Assembly: GCA_005879795.1 (NCBI GenBank)
Contig: VBKJ01000199.1
Span: forward strand, 1-40,073
Direction of reading: 5' to 3'
Length of the DNA stretch: 40,073 nt
From: Deltaproteobacteria bacterium
GTDB lineage: Bacteria; Desulfobacterota; Binatia; DP-6
Part shown: piece by piece, positions 7,180 through 15,209 of the stretch
Position numbering within the stretch: the stretch's first letter is position 1
Layout: every line of letters begins with the position of its first letter
The notes under the pieces: generated by a model
What the model saw: only the letters and a program-made list of their open reading frames with translations
The model's database searches: none
What the model was told of the DNA's origin: nothing
Program-made: the position numbers and the translations under genes

Positions 7180-8469
7180 TCAGAAGGGCGCGGCCAGGCG
7201 GATCGTCTGGTCGCGCTGCGCGCCGACCGAGAGGAGCGCGACCGGCACGCCGACCAGCGCCGCGAGCCGCTCGAGGTACCGCCGCGCGTTGCCCGGCAGG
7301 TCGGCGAGCGCGCGCGCCCCGCCGAGCGGCTCACGCCAACCAGGCAGCTCGTCGTACTGCGGCACGACGCGCTCCCACGCGCCCCCGCTTGCGGGCGGCA
7401 GCGCGAGGCGGCGCCCGCCCAGCTCGTAGGCGGTGCACAGGCGCAGCGGGTCGATACCGGTCAGCACGTCGAGCTTGGTGACCGCGAGGCCGTCGACGCC
7501 GGAGAGCGCGGCCGCCTGGCGGACGACCACCGCGTCGAACCAGCCGCAGCGCCGCGGACGCCCGGTGGTCGCACCGTACTCGTCGCCGTCGGCGCGCAGC
7601 CGCTCGCCGAGCGCGTCGGTCAGCTCGGTCGGGAAGGGCCCGCCCCCGACGCGCGTGGTGTAGGCCTTGGCGATGCCGACGACGCGGTCGATGGCGCGCG
7701 GCGGGAGGCCCGCGCCGGCGGCCGCGGCGCCCGCCACGCAGCTCGACGAGGTGACGAACGGATAGGTGCCGTGGTCGACGTCGAGCATCATGCCCTGCGC
7801 ACCTTCGAGGAGCACGCGCCGCCCGGCGGCGAGCGCCGCGCGCAGCTCGGCCCCCGTGTCGGTGACGAACGGGCGGAGCGGCTCGCGGAAGCCCGCGTAG
7901 CGCTCGAGGATGGCGTCGAAGGCGAGCGGCGGCTCGCCGAGGAGCGCCTGGAGGTAGGTGTTCTTCTCGCGCAGGTTGCGCTCGAGGGCCGCGCGGAAGC
8001 CCGTCTCGTCGAACAGGTCGCCGACGCGGATGCCGCTGCGCGCCATCTTGTCCTCGTAGGCGGGACCGATGCCGCGCCCGGTGGTGCCGATGCTTCCCGC
8101 CCCGCGCAGCCGCTCGCGCGCCCGGTCGATGGCGCGATGGTAGGGCATGATGAGGTGCGCCTGCTCGCTGACGCGCAGCCAGCGGTCCTCGGCCAGGTAG
8201 CCCCGCCTGCGCAGCGCTTCGATCTCGCCCACCAGCACCTCGGGGTCGATCACCACCCCCGGCCCGAGCATGCAGATGCGGCCCGGGTGGAGCACGCCGG
8301 CGGGAACGAGGTTCAGGACGGTCTTCTCGCCGTTCACCACCAGCGTGTGCCCGGCGTTGTTGCCGCCGTGGAAGCGGACCACGACGTCGGCGTCGGCAGC
8401 GAGGAGGTCGACGACCTTCCCCTTCCCCTCGTCGCCCCACTGCGTGCCGATGATGACGGTGGCGGGCAT
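7180..8469 (-). CDS. purA: Adenylosuccinate synthase
   Basis: A 429-residue enzyme, full family length. It joins IMP and aspartate using GTP to give adenylosuccinate, the first step from IMP to AMP. The N-terminal GTQWGDEGKGK (residues 8-18) is the GTP loop, 'NNAGHT' the IMP-binding turn, 'GSIGTTGRGIGPAYEDK' and 'EGAQGMMLDVDHGTYPFVTSS' the other signatures. The ATG lies 12 bases after the serA stop, so it is the last gene of the riboswitch-led aminotransferase-serA-purA operon. Control by the ZTP riboswitch would reach it unless an internal promoter exists. Confidence 0.97.
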   Translation of the reverse strand: MPATVIIGTQWGDEGKGKVVDLLAADADVVVRFHGGNNAGHTLVVNGEKTVLNLVPAGVLHPGRICMLGPGVVIDPEVLVGEIEALRRRGYLAEDRWLRVSEQAHLIMPYHRAIDRARERLRGAGSIGTTGRGIGPAYEDKMARSGIRVGDLFDETGFRAALERNLREKNTYLQALLGEPPLAFDAILERYAGFREPLRPFVTDTGAELRAALAAGRRVLLEGAQGMMLDVDHGTYPFVTSSSCVAGAAAAGAGLPPRAIDRVVGIAKAYTTRVGGGPFPTELTDALGERLRADGDEYGATTGRPRRCGWFDAVVVRQAAALSGVDGLAVTKLDVLTGIDPLRLCTAYELGGRRLALPPASGGAWERVVPQYDELPGWREPLGGARALADLPGNARRYLERLAALVGVPVALLSVGAQRDQTIRLAAPF

Positions 8470-8481
8470 GGGCGGCGCCGG

Positions 8482-10071
8482 CTAGAGGCGGAGCTGCTGC
8501 GCCGAGACGATCTGCGGCAGCGTGCGCAGCGCGGCGAGCACGTCGTCCGGCACCGGCTCGTCGACGTGGATCAGCGAGATCGCCATGCCGCCCACCCGCT
8601 CGCGGCCGAGCTCGAGGCCGGCGATATTGATGCCGCGCTCGCCGAGGAGCGTGCCGACGCGTCCCACCACGCCCGGCACGTCACGGTTGTGGAGCATCAG
8701 GATGTGGCCCTCGGGCACCGCCTCCATGCGGAACCCGTCGATCTTGGTGACGCGCACCGTGTCGGCGCCGAACACCGCGCCCTCGACCGCGATCGTGCGC
8801 GAGGCGGTGCGCGCCTGGACCGAGAGCGCGTTCAGGTAGTCGCTCGTCTGCGGCGCGCGCGCCTCGATCACCCGGATGCCGCGCTCGCGAGCGATCGCCG
8901 GCGCGTTCACGTAGTTGACGCCCGACTCGAGGAGCTGCCCGAGGAGCCCGCGCAGCACGGCCGCCGCCAGCGAGCGGAGCTCGCGCTCGGCCACCTCACC
9001 GCTCGCCTGCACGGTCACCTCGAGCGGCGGTTCCGGCGAAAGCTGGGCCTGCAAGGCGCCCAGCTTCTCGGCCAGCAGCAGATACGGGCGCAGCACCTGC
9101 AGGACCTCGGGGGAGAGCGAGGGAACGTTGACCGCGTTCTGGATGATGCCGCGGCAGAGGAAGTCGGCGACCTGCTGCGCGATGGCGACCGCGACGTTCA
9201 CCTGCGCCTCGCCGGTCGAGGCCCCCAGGTGCGGCGTGCAGATCACCTGCTCGAGCCGGAGGAGCGGATGGCCGGCGGGTGGCGGCTCCTTCTCGAGCAC
9301 GTCGAGGGCCGCGCCGGCCACGTGGCCGGCCTGGATGGCCGCGGCGAGCGCCGCCTCGTCGACGATGCCGCCGCGCGCGCAGTTGACGATGCGTACGCCG
9401 CGCTTCATGCGCGCGATCGTGCTCGGGCCGATGAGCCCGCGCGTCTCGGGCGTGAGCGGGGTGTGGATGGTGATGAAATCGGCGCGGGCGTAGAGCTCGT
9501 CGAGCGAGACCAGCTCGACGCGCAGGCGCGCCGCGACCTCGTGCGTGACGAAGGGGTCGGAGGCGATCACCTTCATGCGCAGCCCGTGGGCCCGCTCGGC
9601 GACGATCGCGCCGATGTTGCCGAGGCCGATGATGCCGAGCACCTTGTTGCAGACCTCGGTGCCGAGCCACTTCTCGCGCTCCCAGCGCCCGGCGCGCACG
9701 CCGGCCGCGGCCTGCGGGACGTTGCGCGCCACGGCGAGGAGCAGCGTGATCGCGTGCTCGGCGGTGGTCACGTTGGAGCCGCCGGGCGTGTTCATGACCA
9801 CGATGCCCTTCTTGGTGGCGGCGGCGACGTCGACGTTGTCGACGCCGATACCCGCCCGGCCGATCACGCGCAGCGCGTCGGCCTGCGCGAGCACGTCGGC
9901 CGTCACCCGGGTGCCGCTCCGGATGATGAGGGCGTGGAAGCCGCGCACGGCGTCCCTCAGCTCCGCCGGCGAGAGGCCGGGGCGCGCCTCGATCGCCAGC
10001 TCGGGCTGCTCGCGGAGCCGCGCCAGCCCCTCGGGGCCGAGCGGGTCGGTCAGGAGGACCCGGTAGGCCAT
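8482..10071 (-). CDS. serA: D-3-phosphoglycerate dehydrogenase, long form with ACT domain
   Basis: A 529-residue enzyme that oxidises 3-phosphoglycerate to phosphohydroxypyruvate, opening the phosphorylated serine route. Domains: substrate-binding halves around a Rossmann domain with 'GIIGLGNIGAIVAERA', Arg in 'NCARGGIVDEAAL' and His in 'CTPHLGAST'. An intervening ASB-type domain (about 320-450) and a C-terminal ACT domain ('HNRDVPGVVGRVGTLLGE') follow. ACT domains in this family usually bind serine for feedback. The start ATG overlaps the aminotransferase stop (TGATG), so the two pathway enzymes are coupled. A longer open frame upstream is only the aminotransferase gene read in another frame. 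Confidence 0.96.
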   Translation of the reverse strand: MAYRVLLTDPLGPEGLARLREQPELAIEARPGLSPAELRDAVRGFHALIIRSGTRVTADVLAQADALRVIGRAGIGVDNVDVAAATKKGIVVMNTPGGSNVTTAEHAITLLLAVARNVPQAAAGVRAGRWEREKWLGTEVCNKVLGIIGLGNIGAIVAERAHGLRMKVIASDPFVTHEVAARLRVELVSLDELYARADFITIHTPLTPETRGLIGPSTIARMKRGVRIVNCARGGIVDEAALAAAIQAGHVAGAALDVLEKEPPPAGHPLLRLEQVICTPHLGASTGEAQVNVAVAIAQQVADFLCRGIIQNAVNVPSLSPEVLQVLRPYLLLAEKLGALQAQLSPEPPLEVTVQASGEVAERELRSLAAAVLRGLLGQLLESGVNYVNAPAIARERGIRVIEARAPQTSDYLNALSVQARTASRTIAVEGAVFGADTVRVTKIDGFRMEAVPEGHILMLHNRDVPGVVGRVGTLLGERGINIAGLELGRERVGGMAISLIHVDEPVPDDVLAALRTLPQIVSAQQLRL

Positions 10072-11225
10072 CAGCCGCGCGCCGGGAGCCCTTCGGCGAG
10101 GATCCGCTCGGCCGCGCCCACGCCGCGGCCGAGCTCGACCCGGGCGCCGAAGTGATGGAGCCCGAGCTCGAGCGCCGCGACCCCCGTCACCACGTCGAAG
10201 GCGCCCGCGTAGCCGAGGTGCGCGAGGCGGATGATCTTGCCCTTCAGCTTGTCCTGGCCGCCGGCGAAGGTGACGCGCAGGCCGTCGCGCAGGTAGCGGA
10301 AGAGCGCCGAGCCGTCGAGGCCCTCGGGCAGCATGACGGCGGTGGCCGCCGGGCTCGGCGACTCGGGCGCGAGCAGGCGGAGGCCGAGCGCCGTCGCGGC
10401 CGCACGGGTGGCGCGCGCCAGGCGATCGTGGCGTGCGTGGACGTTCGCCCAGCCCTCGGCGCGCAGCATCTGGAGCGCGACGCGCAACCCCTGGACGAGC
10501 GAGATGGCCGGCGTCCACGCGGTCGAGCGTTCGGCCACCCCCTTCCGCTCGCGGCGGAAGTCGAAGTAGAAGCGCGGCAGACGCGCCGTCTCGGTCGCCT
10601 TCCAGGCGCGCTCGGAGAGGGCCACGAAGGCGAGCCCGGGCGGCAGCATGAGCGCCTTCTGCGAGCCGGTCACGAGGACGTCGATCCCGAGCCGGTCCAT
10701 GGGGAGCTCGATGACGCCGACCGCGGTGATGCCGTCGACGACGAGGAGCACGTCGCGCCGGCGCGTGATCTCCGCCAGGGCCGGCACTGGATGGAGGGCG
10801 CAGGTCGAGGTCTCGCTCGCCTGCACGAAGACCGCCCGCACCCGCGGATGCTCGTCGAGCGCCGTCCTGACCGCTTCGGGCCGGACCGCACGGCCCCACT
10901 CGACCACCACCTCGCGCACGGTGAGCCCGTAGGCCTGGCAGATCCTCGTCCAGCGCTCGCCGAACTTGCCGCCGTTCACGACCACGACCTCGTCGCCGGG
11001 CGAGAGGAGGTTGGTGACCGAGCCTTCCATCGCCCCGGTGCCGGAGGCGGCGAGCACGAGGACGTCCTGCGCGGTGCCGAAGAGCTCGCGCAGGCCCTCC
11101 TGCACCTCGGCCAGCACGGCGGCGAACTGCGGCGTGCGATGATGGATCACCGGCAGCGCCATCGCCGCCAGGACCTCGGGCGGGACCGGCGTTGGCCCCG
11201 GGGCGAGCAGAAACGACTTGATCAC
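10071..11225 (-). CDS. Class V aminotransferase, probable phosphoserine/serine-pathway transaminase
   Basis: A 384-residue PLP enzyme of the alanine-glyoxylate / serine-pyruvate aminotransferase group. Lys190 in 'TGSQKALMLPPG' is the expected Schiff-base lysine; 'SGTGAMEGSV' and 'VDGITAVG' are cofactor-binding segments. Being first in an operon with serA, and coupled to it, argues that it transaminates phosphohydroxypyruvate in place of SerC. Family membership alone would also allow glyoxylate or pyruvate as amino acceptor. The start is a GTG at 11225 giving the standard 'KSFLLAPGPTPVPPEVL' opening. An in-frame GTG at 11282 would add 19 residues from the riboswitch expression region and is rejected. 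Confidence 0.88.
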   Translation of the reverse strand: MIKSFLLAPGPTPVPPEVLAAMALPVIHHRTPQFAAVLAEVQEGLRELFGTAQDVLVLAASGTGAMEGSVTNLLSPGDEVVVVNGGKFGERWTRICQAYGLTVREVVVEWGRAVRPEAVRTALDEHPRVRAVFVQASETSTCALHPVPALAEITRRRDVLLVVDGITAVGVIELPMDRLGIDVLVTGSQKALMLPPGLAFVALSERAWKATETARLPRFYFDFRRERKGVAERSTAWTPAISLVQGLRVALQMLRAEGWANVHARHDRLARATRAAATALGLRLLAPESPSPAATAVMLPEGLDGSALFRYLRDGLRVTFAGGQDKLKGKIIRLAHLGYAGAFDVVTGVAALELGLHHFGARVELGRGVGAAERILAEGLPARG

Positions 11226-11251
11226 GGCGGTACCTGTACCCCCTGTGTCAC

Positions 11252-11270
11252 GAGCTCGCGGGGCGAGCCC
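11252..11270 (-). promoter_or_regulatory. Hairpin in the ZTP riboswitch expression platform
   Basis: On the minus strand GGGCTCGC pairs with GCGAGCTC across a CCC loop. It lies between the aptamer and the aminotransferase start and has no T tract, so it does not look like an intrinsic terminator. Flanking it, CCCCTG at the aptamer's 3' edge (11290-11285) can pair with CAGGGG (11245-11240) near the ribosome site, which suggests control of translation. Confidence 0.45.
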
Positions 11271-11289
11271 TCCATCCTCCACCGCAGGG

Positions 11290-11362
11290 GCCCAGGCGTT
11301 CGGCCCGCTGGTCGTTCAGCACTCCCCCGTGGTCGATTCCACGTGAACGCCAGTCGTGCGAG
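11290..11362 (-). ncRNA. ZTP (pfl) riboswitch aptamer
   Basis: Read on the minus strand, the conserved blocks of the ZTP class appear in order: CGCACGACUGGCG (11360-11348), a P2 hairpin CGUGG/CCACG with loop AAUCGA, then GGGGAGUGC, a short GCUG/CAGC hairpin in the linker, and CGCCUGGGC (11298-11290). GCAC/GUGC closes P1 and GGCG/CGCC forms the long-range pseudoknot. This class binds ZTP/ZMP, which build up when 10-formyl-tetrahydrofolate is short, and generally turns genes on. It lies 64 bases before the aminotransferase GTG, in the right direction to control the aminotransferase-serA-purA operon. Confidence 0.88.
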
Positions 11363-11367
11363 GGATT

Positions 11368-11397
11368 CGTTTAGCCGCGCGCTCGCACCCTTGTCAA
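11368..11397 (-). promoter_or_regulatory. Promoter of the serine/purA operon
   Basis: On the minus strand a perfect TTGACA (11397-11392) is followed after 18 bases by TAAACG (11373-11368), a weak -10. Transcription would begin near 11361, which is almost exactly the 5' end of the riboswitch; this agreement is the main support. Confidence 0.5.
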
Positions 11398-11446
11398 GGC
11401 AGCCGATTTTATTGACTCGGTGCGCGTTATCCGTTAGCGGCAGCGC

Positions 11447-13222
11447 GTGTCCTGGTCGCGTTGGCTGCTCGCGCTCGTGCTGTCGACGATCGTGGCGACC
11501 CGAGCCGCGAGCGAGCCGCCCGCGGCTCCTCCCGAGCCGGCGTGGCGCGGCGCGGTCCTCCCGGAGCAGTGGCGCCCCGGCGTTGCGGAGAGCGCGGCGG
11601 TGCGTGTGCCCACGCCGATCACACGCGACGAGGCGGTCGAGCGCGTGACGCTCAAGGAGGCGATCGGCCTCGCGCTCCAGAACAACCCGGGCATCGCCGC
11701 GCAGCGCCTCGAGCCGACGCGCCAGGCCGAAGGCATCCTCCAGGCGCAGGCGCAGTACGACCCCTCGCTGTCCGGCGAGCTCGACTACAGCCGGGCGGTG
11801 ACGCCGAACGCGAGCGTGCTCGGCGGCACCCTCACCTCGGTCGTCGAGGACCGGTACGCGAACCTGCATCTCTTCAAGCTCCTGCGCAGCGGCACGCAGA
11901 TCATGATCGACAGCCTGAACGACCGCTTCGACAGCAACTCGCGGTTCATCCAGCTCCGCCCCCAGTACAAGCCGCAGCTCAACTTCTCGCTCGTCCAGCC
12001 GCTCCTCCAGAGCTTCGGCTGGGACTTCAGCTACCTCGTGGTCCGGGTGGCCGAGCGCACCGCGGATGCCGCCGTCTACCAGTACGAGGCGAACCTCGCC
12101 AACTTCCTCGAGCAGGTGATCGACGCGTACTGGGCGGTCGTCGGTGCGCGCGAGAACGTCGAGGTGGACCGCGAGGCGAAGCAGCTCGCCGACCGGACGG
12201 TCGACGAGAACCAGGCGCGCGTGCGGGTGGGGCTGCTCCCGCCGGTCTCCGTCCTCGAAGCACAGGCAGACGCAGCGAGCCGGCAGTCGGACCTCATCGC
12301 CGCCGAGAACAGGCTGGCGGTCGCTCGCCAGACGCTGGCGCAGCTCGTCTACTACCGCCCCGCCGACACCTTCGTGCCGCGCACTCTCGAGCCGAGCGAG
12401 ACGGCCGAGCCCGAAGAGGTGAGCGTCGACCTGGACGAGACGCTCGCCGTCGCGCTCGCCGCGCGGCCCGAGATCCAGGCCTCGGCGCGCGGCGTGACCG
12501 TGCAGCAGCTCAACGAGAAGATCGCCGGCAACGCGCTCCTTCCGGTCCTCAACATGGTCGGGTCGTACGGCGTGAACGGCCTCAGCGGCACGAACCGCGC
12601 CGCCGTCTTCGGCAGCACCACGACCTTCTCCCTCACCCCGATCGCCGGGGCGCGCTGCGTCTCGCTCGCGCCGAACCAGGGCTTCCTCTGCACCGTTCCG
12701 GGCTTGACACCGCCGTCGCCGTTCGCCGGCTCGGCATCCGAGGCGTACGACCGGATGGCCAGCAACGACTTCAGCGCCTACTCCTTCGGGCTCCGGTTCC
12801 AGGTCCCGCTCTCGAACGCGCTCGCCCGGAGCCAGTACACGGCGAGCCGCATCGCGCGTTCGGAAGCGGAGCTGAACCATCGCCAGCTGCTGTCCAACGT
12901 GACCCTCGAGGTGCGCCAGGCGGTCGCCGACCTGGTCTCGAGCCGCCAACGGATCGACACGACGCGCGTCGCGCGCGAGCTCGCGGAGGAGAACCTGCGC
13001 AACCAGCAGAAGCGGCACGAGGTCGGCATGGCGACGACCAAGGACCTGCTCGACTTCCAGACCCGGCTCACGACCGCGCGCGGCGCCGAGGTGCAGGCGA
13101 AGATCGACTACGCGATCGCGGTGGCGCGCTGGCGGCGGGCGCGCGGGCAGCTCCTCGCCTATTACCAGGTCGTGGTCGAGCATCCCGGCCGGCACTCGGC
13201 GCCCTGGTTCGCCAGGTTCTGA
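11447..13222 (+). CDS. TolC-family outer membrane efflux protein
   Basis: A 591-residue outer membrane channel protein. The first 21 residues form a signal peptide (WLLALVLSTIVATRAAS). 'VTLKEAIGLALQNNPGIAAQRLE' begins the first of the two repeats of the OEP fold, and 'LDETLAVALAARPEIQASARGV' begins the second, each followed by long coiled-coil helices. An insertion near residues 370-430, with two Cys and many Ser/Pro, is unlike minimal TolC. No periplasmic adaptor or inner-membrane pump gene is adjacent, so its partner must be elsewhere. The start is a GTG. It is divergent from the riboswitch-led operon, and no convincing promoter was seen for it. Confidence 0.9.
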   Translation: MSWSRWLLALVLSTIVATRAASEPPAAPPEPAWRGAVLPEQWRPGVAESAAVRVPTPITRDEAVERVTLKEAIGLALQNNPGIAAQRLEPTRQAEGILQAQAQYDPSLSGELDYSRAVTPNASVLGGTLTSVVEDRYANLHLFKLLRSGTQIMIDSLNDRFDSNSRFIQLRPQYKPQLNFSLVQPLLQSFGWDFSYLVVRVAERTADAAVYQYEANLANFLEQVIDAYWAVVGARENVEVDREAKQLADRTVDENQARVRVGLLPPVSVLEAQADAASRQSDLIAAENRLAVARQTLAQLVYYRPADTFVPRTLEPSETAEPEEVSVDLDETLAVALAARPEIQASARGVTVQQLNEKIAGNALLPVLNMVGSYGVNGLSGTNRAAVFGSTTTFSLTPIAGARCVSLAPNQGFLCTVPGLTPPSPFAGSASEAYDRMASNDFSAYSFGLRFQVPLSNALARSQYTASRIARSEAELNHRQLLSNVTLEVRQAVADLVSSRQRIDTTRVARELAEENLRNQQKRHEVGMATTKDLLDFQTRLTTARGAEVQAKIDYAIAVARWRRARGQLLAYYQVVVEHPGRHSAPWFARF

Positions 13223-13256
13223 GGCGGCGGCCGCAGCGCTCGCTCCACCCTCCCGC

Positions 13257-13700
13257 CTACCGCCGCCGCGCGCGCACCAGCTGGACGCGCTCGCCGCCGT
13301 CGAGCCACAGCCGCTCGACGGCGAGGCCGAGCGCGCTGAGCTCGCGCGCCGCGGGATAGCGAGCGCGCGCGGGGCCGAGCCCCCGCGCGGCCAGGTGGAG
13401 GACCGCGAGCGCGCGGCGCCAGAGGGCGCGCGGCTGATTGTGGTCGAGGAGGACGAGCGGCGCGCCGGGCGGGAGCCGCTCCTCGACCGCGCGGAGCGCC
13501 GCCTGGCGCTCGGCCGGGCCGGGCGCGCCGCCCAGGAAGGCGACGACCGCGCCCATCGGCGCCCCCCCGTCGCGCGCGGGGGGCAGGCGCAGGGCGAGCG
13601 CGGCGGCCAGGCGCGGCGCCCAGGGACAGGTGACCAGGACCGGACCCGCGAGCGGCCCGAGCAGCGCCACGGCGCGCGCGGCGAGCCGCGCCGGCCTCAC
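13257..13700 (-). CDS. Small unknown protein, resembles the C-terminal half of a SAM methyltransferase
   Basis: A 147-residue frame starting with a GTG that overlaps the folE stop (GTGA). The segment 'RLPPGAPLVLLDHNQP' followed by a helix, and the final 'LGLAVERLWLDGGERVQLVRARR', look like the late strands of class I methyltransferases. No glycine-rich SAM-binding loop is present before them, so activity is doubtful. It could be a shortened relative or another alpha/beta protein. Coupling to folE suggests a folate-linked role, but that is inference. Confidence 0.45.
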   Translation of the reverse strand: MRPARLAARAVALLGPLAGPVLVTCPWAPRLAAALALRLPPARDGGAPMGAVVAFLGGAPGPAERQAALRAVEERLPPGAPLVLLDHNQPRALWRRALAVLHLAARGLGPARARYPAARELSALGLAVERLWLDGGERVQLVRARRR

Positions 13701-14260
13701 CGCCGCCCGATGAGCGTCATGAACTCCTCGCGCGTCGTCTGGTGCTCGCGGAAGACGCCCAGCATGGCGCTCGTCACCACCACCGAGTTCTGCTTCTCGA
13801 TCCCCCGCATGCGCATGCACAGGTGCTCGGCCTCGAGCACGACGCCGACGCCGAGCGGATCCAGCTGCTCGTGAATCGTGGTCGCGATCTGGTTCGTCAT
13901 GCGCTCCTGCACCTGGAGCCGCCGGGCGTAGACCTCGACCAGCCGCGCGAGCTTGCTGATCCCGACGATCCGGCGGTTGGGCAGGTACGCCACCTGCGCC
14001 TTCCCGAAGAAGGGCAGGATGTGGTGCTCGCACAGTGAGTAGAAGTCGATGTCCTTGAGCACGATCATCTCGGAGTACTCCTCGTTGGTGAAGAGCGCCC
14101 CGTTGATGACCCGCCGCGGATCCTCGTCGTGCCCCTTGGTGAGGAAGGTGAGCGCGCGCGCGACGCGCTCGGGCGTGCGCGCGAGCCCTTCCCGCTCCGG
14201 CTCGGGATCGAGGGCGCGCAGGAGCGCGCGCACGTGCTGCGCCAGGTCGTGTGCCGCCAT
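13697..14260 (-). CDS. folE: GTP cyclohydrolase I
   Basis: A 187-residue enzyme, normal length, converting GTP to 7,8-dihydroneopterin triphosphate, the entry to tetrahydrofolate (and queuosine-type) synthesis. Seen: zinc ligands Cys77 and His80 in 'SLCEHHILPF', Cys148 in 'HLCMRMRG', plus 'GISKLARLVEVYARRLQVQERMT'. It lies 44 bases after metF on the same strand and overlaps the next small gene. The start at 14260 gives the family N-terminus; the open frame further upstream reads metF's tail. Queuosine shares this precursor, and queE lies 7 kb away in the window. Confidence 0.96.
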   Translation of the reverse strand: MAAHDLAQHVRALLRALDPEPEREGLARTPERVARALTFLTKGHDEDPRRVINGALFTNEEYSEMIVLKDIDFYSLCEHHILPFFGKAQVAYLPNRRIVGISKLARLVEVYARRLQVQERMTNQIATTIHEQLDPLGVGVVLEAEHLCMRMRGIEKQNSVVVTSAMLGVFREHQTTREEFMTLIGRR

Positions 14261-14304
14261 GCGCTCAGGCTGTAACGGAAGCGCTCCGGCGCCGCAAGGC
14301 GCGC

Positions 14305-15180
14305 TCAGCGCGGGATCGCGCCCTCGCGGCGCAGGTTCTCGAAGATGGCGCGCGTCGCCGGCGAGCGGTTGAGGGTGTAGAAGTGGAGGCCCGGCGCGCC
14401 CTGGCGCAGCAGCTCGGCGCACTGCCGCGTCGCCCACTCGATACCTACCGCCATGGCGGCCGGCTCGTCGTCGCGCGCGCGCTCGAGCGCGTCACGCAGG
14501 CGGGGCGGCACCTGGTTCCCGGAGAGCGTCGTGATGCGCTCGATCTGCGGCCAGTTGGTGATCGGCATGATGCCGGGCACGAGCGGCACGCCGACACCGG
14601 CCCGCCGCGCGCGCTCGACGAAGGCGAAGTAGTCCCGGTTGTCGTAGAAGAGCTGCGTGATCACCACGTCGAGGCCCGCGTCCACCTTCATCTTCAGGTG
14701 CTCGACGTTGCGCTCGCGGTCGCGGCACTCGGGATGCCCCTCGGGATGCCCGCCGCCGATGAGACAGAAGTGGTGGCCGCGCTCGCGGATGAAGCGGATC
14801 ATGTCGAGGGCGTAGCGAAAGCCGTTCGCCGGCGGACGGAAGCCGGGGTCCTTCGGCTGGTCGCCGCGGATCGCGACCACGTTCTCGATGCCGCGCCGCT
14901 CGATCAGGTCGCAGTGCGCCGCGATCTCCTCCCGGCTCGCCTCGATGCAGGTGACGTGCGCGGCCCCCTCGAGGCCGAGCGCGCGGATGCGCGTCACCAG
15001 CTCGACCGGCGCCTCGCGCGGCTTCGTCCCGGTGCGGGTCACGGTGATGAACCCCGGGCCGAGGGGCCGGAGCGCGTCGATCGTGCGCACGAGGGCTTCC
15101 TCGCCCGCGGCCGTGGCGGGCGGGAAGAACTCGAAGGAGACGACCGGGCGGCCGTCGGCGTAGAGCTGGCTGACTTTCAC
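14305..15180 (-). CDS. metF: 5,10-methylenetetrahydrofolate reductase
   Basis: A 291-residue flavoprotein that makes 5-methyl-tetrahydrofolate for methionine synthesis. 'VSFEFFPP' carries the catalytic Glu17; 'RGDQP' and 'ITQLFYDN' are family motifs, and 'IPGIMPI' appears here as VPGIMPI. Length fits the single-domain bacterial enzyme. The start is a GTG at 15180. It lies 29 bases after the phosphotransferase gene and before folE, forming an operon around one-carbon and methionine metabolism. Confidence 0.95.
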   Translation of the reverse strand: MKVSQLYADGRPVVSFEFFPPATAAGEEALVRTIDALRPLGPGFITVTRTGTKPREAPVELVTRIRALGLEGAAHVTCIEASREEIAAHCDLIERRGIENVVAIRGDQPKDPGFRPPANGFRYALDMIRFIRERGHHFCLIGGGHPEGHPECRDRERNVEHLKMKVDAGLDVVITQLFYDNRDYFAFVERARRAGVGVPLVPGIMPITNWPQIERITTLSGNQVPPRLRDALERARDDEPAAMAVGIEWATRQCAELLRQGAPGLHFYTLNRSPATRAIFENLRREGAIPR

Positions 15181-15209
15181 GGTCGGCTGGGCGGGCGCCG
15201 CCGGGCGGG

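Noticed and set aside
7771-10155. Long plus-strand open frame of about 790 codons
   Set aside because: It lies opposite purA and serA, whose products match known enzymes from end to end; high GC creates long antisense frames without stops.
8482-10899. Extended serA frame starting inside the aminotransferase gene
   Set aside because: The added residues are Arg/Pro/Ala-rich and match no domain; MAYRVLLTDPLG at 10071 is the family start and is coupled by TGATG.
11222-11275. 17-codon frame (MEGSPREL...) in the riboswitch leader, stop overlapping the aminotransferase GTG
   Set aside because: Its GGAGG touches the ATG with no spacing, and it lies within the expression-platform hairpin, so translation is unlikely.
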